A DNA stretch of 64,000 nucleotides from assembly GCF_026262505.1 (NCBI RefSeq), contig NC_067205.1, forward strand, positions 10,044,001 to 10,108,000, given 5' to 3'. Source of the stretch: Trichomonas vaginalis G3. Its lineage: Eukaryota; Parabasalia; Trichomonadida; Trichomonadidae. Below the pieces are notes generated by a model that saw nothing but the letters and a program-made list of their open reading frames with translations, was not told where the DNA came from and searched no databases. Below, one piece after another: positions 56,911 to 64,000 of this stretch (positions within the stretch are counted from its first letter, which is position 1; each line of letters opens with the position of its first letter). A program made the translations under genes and the position numbers.

Positions 56911-58681
56911 AGCATAAAACATATATCATAGACATAATTTCTTCAAATATAATTTAAGGTTATTTTTTAAAAAATTAGAAAAGCGTAATTTAAGGTTATG
57001 GAAAAAGTGACACCTGGCAAATTTGTCCCGCACTCCTTTCAGAACGCGAAAATATGCAGTATATCTCAAGATAAAGAGGATATCACCATTATTTTGTTAA
57101 ACAATTTTTGAATTTCTACTAAAAATCAAAAAAGAGATCATTATCAGATAGATATCATAAAATAACATCTATCTACCGTGTTTTGTTTTGCTGAAAATCT
57201 CCAAAAAATCTTGATTTTTCAAATTTGATAAGAAAAACAACAATTTTGATAACAAAAATTAGAAAAACCCAATTTTTTTGGAAAATATAAGAGAAAGATT
57301 TCCCTTTATCTTGAGATATACTGCATATTTTCGCGTTCTGAAAGCAGAAAACGAATTTTTGTGATGCAGAGATTCTTAATCACGTGGAAAAATTAGGCTT
57401 TAATAAGAAAATAGGCGATTTACTTAGTAACAAAGTATATAGAAGCATAAAAATGAGAAGCTATTTCTTCATACGAAAGTAAAAAATAACGTATATTTAT
57501 AGTGCGCATACCTATGCTGAGACTATGCGCTCTCTAATATTTTACTCGCTCTCTGGCCGGTAAATACCCAGAGAGTTACACCACAATTAACTCATGCTGA
57601 AGTTTTCCGGATTTCCTTCCTCAATTGAGAGAAATCCGGAGAACTTCAGCAAAAACGAATTACAAACCAGTTCTCTCGCTCTCCCTGGACCCAAGAATAT
57701 ACACGCATTACACTAGAACAAAGTTCTTCCGAAGTCTCTCATTCAATGAGAGGCCTCGGAAGAACTTTTGCTCTTTTCGTGTAAATTTACATTTTTCGTT
57801 CAATAGAGAGTCAGAAACTACAAGCGCATTACCTTGGAGTAGAATTCCTCCGAGACCTCTCATTAAATGGGAGACTTCGGAAGGACTCTACTCAAATTGT
57901 AGTTTCTTTAGCCTTTTGTAGACCAGGGAGCCGTAGTGAGATGCTTTAGGGCCAAGCTCTTCCGAAGTCTCTCATGCAATGAGAGGCCTCGGAAGAACTT
58001 GGCCCTATTCTAGTAATTACGAAGTATCTGACTTTTTAGGAGCGAGAGAGTGGTAGTATAAGTGAATGCGTGCAATAACGTATAACTAATATCGCTAAAA
58101 GCACAATAATTATGCGGCCTAGCTACTATACCCTAGCAACTAGGCTGCATAATTACTGTGCTTCGGATTTGCAGGGCTCTTATGGAAGACCAAGCGGAGG
58201 TCTGATGCTGAAACCACTTGCTGGTATGGATGAAGCAGCACTATGATTGGTCAGAACAAAGGCTGTACATCATACCAGCAAGGGGATGGTTGAGCGTGAC
58301 TCCAGCTATGGTCTTCCATGCAGAAACGACACTTTTGCGCTTTTGGCGGGAAAGTTTTGAGCAGTTGCTTTGAGCTAGCCCATTCTTACTACCATTACAA
58401 CACATTCATACTGCAAGTATAGAATTTAACTTTTTTAGGCAAAATTTCAAATTTCTAATTTATTCAAATTCATATATTTTTAATATAAGCGATATTATAT
58501 CTAAAATTACTTTATTTGCACATAATATTATACTTTTATAGATAACCTTTTTTAAATTCTTTTTGCCTTCACCCATTTTTTTATTTTTTTCTTGAAACTC
58601 ATTGAAAAATTTCAATTTGGGACAGTGGGAATCCCAAACAGCAAGCAGCCCTAGTGGATTGGGGAAATCCATACATCCTTA

Positions 58682-59859
58682 ATATTATTTCCAATTGCGG
58701 CATAATGAATTGCATCATTTCCTTCTAATGTCTTTTCTTTGGTATCAATGCCATGCAAAACGAGAAATTCGACAACTTCTTTGCTCGAGAAGGAGGCTGA
58801 AAATTGAAGGGCATTAATTCCTCTTGTCGCTTTTGCGTTGATATCAATACCGTGCGAAATAAGGAATTCAGCTGTTTCAAAATTATCGAATTCAAGGGCC
58901 ATATGAAGAGCAGGGAAATCTAAATCATCATGTGTCTTTGTATTGATATCTGCACCAAGTGAAAGGAAATATTCACAAATTGATGGAATATTGAATGATG
59001 CAGAATTAATAAAGCAAGTGTTGATATCTGTAGTTTGATCTAAGAATACGAAGAAAGCTTGAAGATTATTATTTATCGCGCATGCTTTTGCATAAACTTT
59101 CATGTTATATGTATTCATCAAAAAAGTAACGAAATCAATGTTGTGTGAAATGATTGCATATTCCATACATTTGTAGTTGTCTGGTTGAACTTCTTTAAGG
59201 CATTCGCTCATGATGTCTGGATTTCCACCTAAAAATGAAAATTGGAGGCATGTTTGTGTGATTGCTGATTTGAATTTAGTTCTCAATAACTTGAAACATT
59301 TAACAGAACCATGATAACAGCATAATTCCAGTAATGAATATCCATCCTTTGAAACAGGATAGAGTAAACTTATAAGTCTTTGATTTTCATCAAATCCATC
59401 TCTCTCTGTAAATCCAATAAATGAGACTATGTCATCATCCTTGATTGCTTTGTATATTGTATTATTTTCATGAACATCTAAGCCATAATTTTTTGTATCC
59501 TCGTTTTCAAGCTTCTCTGGTGTCGATACAAATGCTAAAATATCATAATCTTTATAGACAGTGAACATGTATGCTTTGGATTGGCTTTTCATTTGTTCCG
59601 GATGATATTCTTCAGTCACTTTTTTGAATAGTGCCAAATAAGAACTAAGATACTTATTTCTGCATATTCCGGCTGTTCGAATTGCAAGAAGTATCCTATC
59701 TGGTGAGAGTATCTTTGTTTCAATCAATTTGCTTTTGATCTCTTGATAAATGTTGTTAATTTCATCTTCATCAAAAGTTTTAATATTGTACAGTTTCGTG
59801 GTGGCGTCGATTATGTCTTTTCCTATGATCTCGAGTTCTTTATATCTGTTGCAAGTCAT
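58682..59859 (-). pseudogene. Ankyrin-repeat gene, 5' part (trichomonad DUF3447-type)
   Basis: The first about 392 codons of the split gene. The N-terminal about 180 residues are helical and begin MTCNRYKELEIIGKDIIDAT, typical of trichomonad ankyrin proteins. Then follow DUF3447-like segments and ankyrin repeats (ADINTKTHDDLDFPALHMAL; GINALQFSASFSSKEVVEFL), ending DAIHYAAIGNN where the 4.4-kb element enters. With the 3' part the original protein would be about 640 aa. A good Inr lies upstream, so a truncated product (about 402 aa, running briefly into the insert) may still be made. Confidence 0.85.
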
Positions 59860-59878
59860 GGTAGTGCTGCTGACTCTA

Positions 59879-59888
59879 CGAAAAATGA
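59879..59888 (-). promoter_or_regulatory. Initiator element (Inr) of the ankyrin gene
   Basis: On the minus strand TCATTTTTCG fits TCA(+1)YTY, with A+1 at 59,886 and a 27-base leader to the ATG at 59,859. Confidence 0.65.
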
Positions 59889-60258
59889 AATGAAAACGAA
59901 AACGTTGAATTTTGTGATAATTCAGTTGGAACTAAGTTTTTCAATTAAACATAAGTTCTCAAGTTATTCGGCATGTTTGTATGGAGCATCATCAAACATT
60001 GTTGTCATGAAAGATTAAATGCTCAAAATTAAGAAGCTCATACAATTATGAGCATTTGATGGGCATCAAAAGGATTGCACTGAATCTGATACATTCTTTC
60101 TATAATAGACATGATAATTTGAAAAACTCAAGATTTTACGAAATATCGAAGCTTTTATTCGATAATTTTGCAATTCTATTGACAGATAATAAGGTATTGC
60201 ATTCTCATCAGTACTATTTGACACCGAATTGCCATTTTTGTCAATCTTTATCAAAAAA

Positions 60259-61779
60259 ATGTTTCAGAAAGAAGCCCATTCTAAATCGTGGCCAAACACA
60301 GTTCTTCTAACTTCGAAGAACGAAACGTATACTGGAACACTATATTTTAGATATACTGATACAGCAGCTGTTTTTATTTTGATTTCAGATCCTACTAATC
60401 TAACCATCCTTGATAATCCACCTTTATATGCTTCAGATGTTTTAGAAAATCCTTTGAGACAAGTTGATAATCAGTTTGTTATTGATTTATTGTATTATTG
60501 CGAATATTCATTTATTGAAAACCCATCACGCATATGTTTTCACGATCCAGTACAAGAATTTGGTATATCCTTGACTTTCGATTCATCCGAGACTGGAAAT
60601 GATATTAGACAGTTTATTCGAAAATATTTAACAACAGATACACCGAATTTACCAGGATTTTACAAGATTTCTCGCTTCTTACCTCCATTTGCTCCTATGT
60701 CTAAGCAAACTAGGAAGCTATCTCAAAGCACTCAGCTTCCTCAGATTTCTGAAGAAGAATTTCGAAACGTGATGACTCTCTTTCAGCAATCAGTCACTCC
60801 AAAAGTCGAAGCTAATGAAGAAATTCGACCATTTTATGAAGGCGATATAAATCCTACAGATTTTAATCAAATTTCTCAAATTCTTCAAACGAAAAACATC
60901 AAATCCAATGAGCTTTTCCTATCATGGCTTACATTACTCCACATTCCTCAGCCAGATAAGTTCCAAGGCCCAATATTAGACAAATATATCCGAGTTCGAT
61001 CGCAATGGAACACATTTACTCGTTCTCAACTACTCAGATCTAGTTTATATTGCAATTTCATTAACCATCTTACTAATTACGTTAAAACAAACAAATTTAT
61101 TTCCAGTTTTAACCAAAAGAACATTCGTTTGATGCAAATGACCACTTTCAATGTTTTCATGTCACTTGGAGAGATCGAGAGAGCATTTCATTCTCATATT
61201 CCTCCACTTCTTGATCTTTTATGCATAATATTAAAAACTTCCAACGCTCATACAGAGAATTCATATGTTCGGATCTGCGAGAAATACGATGTTACCAAAC
61301 TTACCTTTGAAGCCATTGTTTTCTGGGTAATGATGAAATTGATTTTGAGATCTGAGCTTCTTAGACTTCTTCCTATGTCTATTAAGAACTCTGGACCTAT
61401 TGTTGAGCCGATAACCCAATTCCTTGTCAAGGTTTCTCCATATTACAATGAAGCAATATTGAATAGAAAAAGTGGACTTTTAGAAATTTCACCTTTTCTT
61501 TGTTCCCTTTTTGTTTCATTCTTTAAGTACGAAGATTTACTTAATGTATGGAGTGCTGCTCTTATTTCACGCAGTGTCCATGAATTCTTCTTATGTTTTA
61601 TCATTGTTTGTCTTTCTTTTTCTGATATCAAACTTTATGAAACTCCAGGAGCAGTTGTTCTTCCTTCTGCAGCAGTTCTTGTTCAACAGGGATTGAATCA
61701 GAAAGGTTTGAATTTCATGATTAATGCTGCACTCAAATTGATGGAAAGAAGCCATGAAATGGTTGGTACTTTTAATTAG
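60259..61779 (+). CDS. TBC/Rab-GAP-like protein (tentative)
   Basis: A 506-aa protein if started at MFQKEAHSKSW (60,259). I prefer this to the upstream Met at 60,229 because TCAATCTTTA and TCAAAAAA, Inr-like, lie between the two. Residues about 1-150 look like a GRAM/PH-type beta domain (TVLLTSKNETYTGTLYFRY). Residues about 215-490 are all helical with W-x3-L-x-I, RSQWNTFTRSQLL and a late LLNVWSAALIS...FFLCFII segment, resembling the second half of a degenerate TBC domain. The TBC catalytic fingers IxxDxxR and YxQ are not evident, so the call is weak. Alternative: unknown helical protein. Confidence 0.4.
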   Translation: MFQKEAHSKSWPNTVLLTSKNETYTGTLYFRYTDTAAVFILISDPTNLTILDNPPLYASDVLENPLRQVDNQFVIDLLYYCEYSFIENPSRICFHDPVQEFGISLTFDSSETGNDIRQFIRKYLTTDTPNLPGFYKISRFLPPFAPMSKQTRKLSQSTQLPQISEEEFRNVMTLFQQSVTPKVEANEEIRPFYEGDINPTDFNQISQILQTKNIKSNELFLSWLTLLHIPQPDKFQGPILDKYIRVRSQWNTFTRSQLLRSSLYCNFINHLTNYVKTNKFISSFNQKNIRLMQMTTFNVFMSLGEIERAFHSHIPPLLDLLCIILKTSNAHTENSYVRICEKYDVTKLTFEAIVFWVMMKLILRSELLRLLPMSIKNSGPIVEPITQFLVKVSPYYNEAILNRKSGLLEISPFLCSLFVSFFKYEDLLNVWSAALISRSVHEFFLCFIIVCLSFSDIKLYETPGAVVLPSAAVLVQQGLNQKGLNFMINAALKLMERSHEMVGTFN

Positions 61780-61833
61780 AAATATAGATATTTGTTTTAA
61801 TAAACTGATTTGTTTGGATATAAAATATATAAT

Positions 61834-62373
61834 TTCTTTATATGATAACACAATCATTATAGATGATTCTTTATATGATAATACAATCATTATAGATGAT
61901 TCTTTATATGATAACACAATCATTATAGATGATTCTTTATATGATAATACAATCATTATAGATGATTCTTTATATGATAACACAATCATTATAGATGATT
62001 CTTTATATGATAATACAATCATTATAGATGATTCTTTATATGATAATACAATCATTATAGATGATTCTTTATATGATAATACAATCATTATAGATGATTC
62101 TTTATATGATAATACAATCATTATAGATGATTCTTTATATGATAATACAATCATTATAGATGATTCTTTATATGATAACACAATCATTATAGATGATTCT
62201 TTATATAATAATATAATCATTATAGATGATTCTTTATATAATAATATAATCATTATAGATGATTCTTTATATGATAATACAATCATTATAGATGATTCTT
62301 TATATGATAACACAATCATTATAGATGATTCTTTATATGATAATACAATCATTATAGATGATTCTTTATATGA
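61834..62373. repeat. Minisatellite, 30-bp unit, 18 copies
   Basis: Units of TTCTTTATATGATAAYACAA plus TCATTATAGA run from 61,834 to 62,373 with very few variants (AYA alternation; two units with TATAATAATATAAT). The unit length is a multiple of three with no stop in two frames, so long repeat frames appear on both strands, but they are not genes. It begins 55 bp after the stop of the TBC-like gene and could be in its 3' flank. Confidence 0.95.
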
Positions 62374-62827
62374 ATTGATAAAGAATAATACATTCAAGAC
62401 TTCAGAATTGCCAAATCTCGTACATTTCATTTGTTCTATTTGAATATACTTGTGTATATAGATGTGATGCTTTAAATACGGAATTTCAATACTAATTTAT
62501 CTCCAATTTTTGAATTTTGAAATTTCAAATTATTGAATACCGATTTTTTGGTAAAAATATACTTTTTGAACATTTCTATATGAAAACAAGAGTTTTCTAT
62601 CAAAAGAACTAGTTTGATTTTATTTTCGAATTTTCTTCTTATTTTTTCAAGTAAACGAGAAAAATAAACAATAAGATATATTTACTTTGATTTTTTAAAT
62701 ACTTATATGATGATAATTTAAGCTGGTTTTCAACAGATAATCACTTAGAGCTGTTTGAAATACCCCATCATTATTGAAAATTTAAGGTTAAATAAAATCT
62801 GAGTGCACGTTTGAAAATTCAAAAAAT
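62374..62827. other. Intergenic region, nothing recognised
   Basis: About 450 bp of AT-rich sequence between the minisatellite and the coiled-coil gene. No gene or clear motif. Confidence 0.55.
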
Positions 62828-63502
62828 ATGAAAAGTGATTTAGTCAATTCATGGCTTGAAGAAGATTATAGGGAGAACGAAAACCTAATAAGCATGAAGG
62901 CTATATCAATTAGTATTCCTGAATCACCTCATATTAACAAAATTCTTATCCCAGAGTTTGAAATTGGAGGAAAAACTAAAGCAGGCAAAAGATTGAATTC
63001 TATACCTAAGCCTACCATTCCACAAGATCAAATAAATCAACTTATACACCTTAAATCAGAAAATGAACAACTCTTGTCTCAAATCAAAGAAATATCCAAG
63101 AAAATCGACAAAATGATTCCCAAGAACAACGAACTCAAAGATGCAATATACAATACAAAGAAAAATCTGAAAAGTATTCTTAATGATACAGATGAAAAAG
63201 AAAAATTGCATTTAATTAAGATAGAGAATGAGCGTAAACTTGAAGCTCAAGCACAAAAGGAAAAAGATAGAAGCAAAAGCGCACAAAATGCAATCTTTGA
63301 AAAAATGATCAAATTAAAAGCAGAATCAGAACGACTCACACAGCAAGAGATTGCACTTGAAGAAGAAGCTAAAAAATTCAAGAAGGTAAAAACAGAGGAA
63401 CGCGCTATGTTAAAGCGAAAAATACAACTTGCAAAACGTTTAAACGATGTTTTAACTCAGAAACGATCTGAAATTGAGAAATCAATGATAACTGCCCATT
63501 GA
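62828..63502 (+). CDS. Coiled-coil protein, unknown
   Basis: A 224-aa protein. Residues 1-70 are polar, with a short VNSWLEEDYRE start and PKPTIPQDQ; residues about 72-224 are almost continuous coiled coil (HLKSENEQLLSQIKEISKKI; AESERLTQQEIALEEEAKKF). Highly charged, K/E/Q-rich, no other domain. Perhaps cytoskeletal; trichomonads have many such proteins. Start taken at the only upstream Met. Confidence 0.7.
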   Translation: MKSDLVNSWLEEDYRENENLISMKAISISIPESPHINKILIPEFEIGGKTKAGKRLNSIPKPTIPQDQINQLIHLKSENEQLLSQIKEISKKIDKMIPKNNELKDAIYNTKKNLKSILNDTDEKEKLHLIKIENERKLEAQAQKEKDRSKSAQNAIFEKMIKLKAESERLTQQEIALEEEAKKFKKVKTEERAMLKRKIQLAKRLNDVLTQKRSEIEKSMITAH

Positions 63503-63860
63503 TATATTGTTACTTTGTTCTCGATATTTTTTGTTATTAATTTATTGTTTGTATGAATATAAAGGATCAACCTGAAACTACCCCTCACTTTTTTATGAGC
63601 TTTTGACAATTTATATGATTTATTTTAGAAAATAAAATCGAAAAAAGTTTTCATATGAGCACTGTCAAGCGAAAATTGATGCAAATCAATTATATTCGTG
63701 TAGGAATGAATATCCTTAGGATTTACAATCTTCATTTTGAAGATGTTCTAATTCTAAATACTTTTTCTTAGTATATTGTCTCTCTAAATCAATTTTTACT
63801 ATTGAATGGTTTTGAAACAACAAAAGATCTTATTGCCTAGTTTTGAAGATTTAAATTATT
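63503..63860. other. Intergenic region, nothing recognised
   Basis: About 360 bp AT-rich without gene or repeat. Confidence 0.55.
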
Positions 63861-63863
63861 TTT

Positions 63864-63913
63864 CCGGACTTTTCAGAGAATTGAGCGCAAGCTCAATTCT
63901 CTGAAAAGTCCGA
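63864..63913. repeat. Perfect hairpin, 20-plus bp stem
   Basis: CCGGACTTTTCAGAGAATTG followed by AGCGCAAGCT and its complement, ending CTGAAAAGTCCG: a stem of over 20 pairs with a tiny loop. A second hairpin (GCTCGATTTTAA/TTAAAATCGAGC, 63,951-63,980) follows. They may mark the edge of another foldback-type element beyond the window. Confidence 0.85.
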
Positions 63914-63950
63914 AGAAATATGAAAATCTGTCATAGCTTTCAATGATTAG

Positions 63951-63980
63951 CTCGATTTTAACGGAACCTTAAAATCGAGC
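63951..63980. repeat. Hairpin with 12-bp stem
   Basis: GCTCGATTTTAA, a short CGGAACC-like loop, then TTAAAATCGAGC. Its closeness to the hairpin at 63,864-63,913 recalls the hairpin series in the foldback arms. Confidence 0.75.
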
Positions 63981-64000
63981 ATTGAAAAGTAGGGTTGTTA

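Larger units (their letters stand above)
55960..57035. mobile_element. Mutator-like MITE B (1,076 bp) nested in the foldback arm
   Basis: Flanked by the exact 9-bp direct repeat CTTTCAGAA (55,951-55,959 and 57,036-57,044); the undisturbed right arm of the foldback element has a single copy, so the insertion is proven by the empty site. Ends: left GAGAAAGGGACAAACTATCC and right, inward, GAGTGCGGGACAAATTTGCC, each followed by GTGTCACTTTT after a few bases. Same family of ends as MITE A. The interior consists of hairpin repeats. Confidence 0.9.
54822..58477. mobile_element. Foldback (long inverted repeat) element with hairpin-studded arms
   Basis: The left arm (54,822-55,959, resuming 57,045-57,076 after MITE B) pairs with the right arm (57,304-58,477); the arms are nearly identical. 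Each arm carries at least six internal hairpins with different stems. Three of them share the core CTTCCGA...CTCTCATT...ATGAGAG...TCGGAAG. The unpaired middle is only 227 bp once MITE B is discounted. No credible protein is encoded; the 98-107 aa frames at 55,347 and 57,625 are mirror products of the arms. The architecture is that of a foldback-type DNA element, mobilised in trans if at all. Confidence 0.85.
54261..58681. mobile_element. 4.4-kb insertion splitting the ankyrin gene
   Basis: Flanked by direct repeats ATATTATT (54,253-54,260 and 58,682-58,689). The ends share a 9-10 bp inverted repeat, AAGGATGTA / TACATCCTT, with one extra T/A possible, so the TSD is 7 or 8 bp. Removing the insert and one repeat restores an in-frame GNNIETLKYLL ankyrin segment. 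No transposase is visible. It contains a 90-bp palindromic element, a 3.66-kb foldback element and, within that, MITE B. Superfamily uncertain; an 8-bp TSD would suit hAT-like elements. Confidence 0.8.

Noticed and set aside
55347-57921. 98- and 107-aa frames (MREIRRTSAKTNYKP...) as genes of the foldback element
   Set aside because: They are the same sequence in mirror arms and run across hairpin stems; composition is dictated by the palindromes.
61591-62443. 229-aa and 279-aa frames over the 30-bp minisatellite (SLYDNTIIID and ESSIMIVLSY repeats)
   Set aside because: The unit length is a multiple of three without stops on either strand, so both frames arise automatically; no separate start context.

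Overview
The window looks like trichomonad nuclear DNA, most likely Trichomonas vaginalis. It is AT-rich and its host genes are short and apparently intronless. Several start codons lie 9-27 bases downstream of a TCA(+1)YW-type initiator element. Stop codons often overlap or adjoin TAAA, the polyadenylation tetranucleotide of Trichomonas. The gene content also fits: two genes with an initiator-binding domain (IBD), a BspA-like leucine-rich repeat gene, an ankyrin gene of the trichomonad type, and a Polinton/Maverick element.

Layout. 1-4,100: strongly decayed remnant of a Polinton-type cassette; it runs off the left edge. 4,105-7,700: tandem duplication of a 1.6-kb unit carrying a helical-repeat gene of unknown function. 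7,865-13,882: a very large gene joining a Cdc48/p97-like N domain and one degenerate AAA domain to a tail with about 110 DPF tripeptides. 14.3-26.6 kb: host housekeeping block with a GNAT acetyltransferase, Rpn10, a frameshifted BspA-like gene, a TRAPPC2L/Tca17-like subunit, the REV3 catalytic subunit of DNA polymerase zeta, tRNA-Arg(TCG), a Nup35/53-like RRM protein, a Rab5-like GTPase and an IBD gene.

26,723-50,618: a 23.9-kb Polinton with terminal inverted repeats and a probable 5-6 bp target duplication. It carries a D12 adenine methyltransferase, a phage-like tail-fibre protein, an rve-type integrase, a packaging ATPase, an SF3 primase-helicase, capsid-like proteins and KilA-N proteins. 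Several of its frames are broken, so it reads as a fossil. A cassette of KilA-N and KilA-N/GIY-YIG genes between arrays of AGATCT-centred palindromes sits inside it (35.0-40.6 kb); a more decayed paralogue of the same cassette forms the left edge of the window.

50.6-64.0 kb: a Mutator-like MITE, a second IBD gene, and an ankyrin-repeat gene split by a 4.4-kb insertion. That insertion contains a 3.66-kb foldback element with about 1.1-kb hairpin-studded arms, and the foldback in turn holds a second MITE of the same Mutator-like family, flanked by an exact 9-bp target duplication. Then follow a TBC-like gene, an 18-copy 30-bp minisatellite, a coiled-coil gene and strong hairpins at the right edge.

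Most worth following up: the p97-like/DPF scaffold as a possible endocytic hub, the hairpin-array foldback element, and the palindrome-flanked KilA-N cassette. All function calls rest on reading motifs by eye; no database search was possible.
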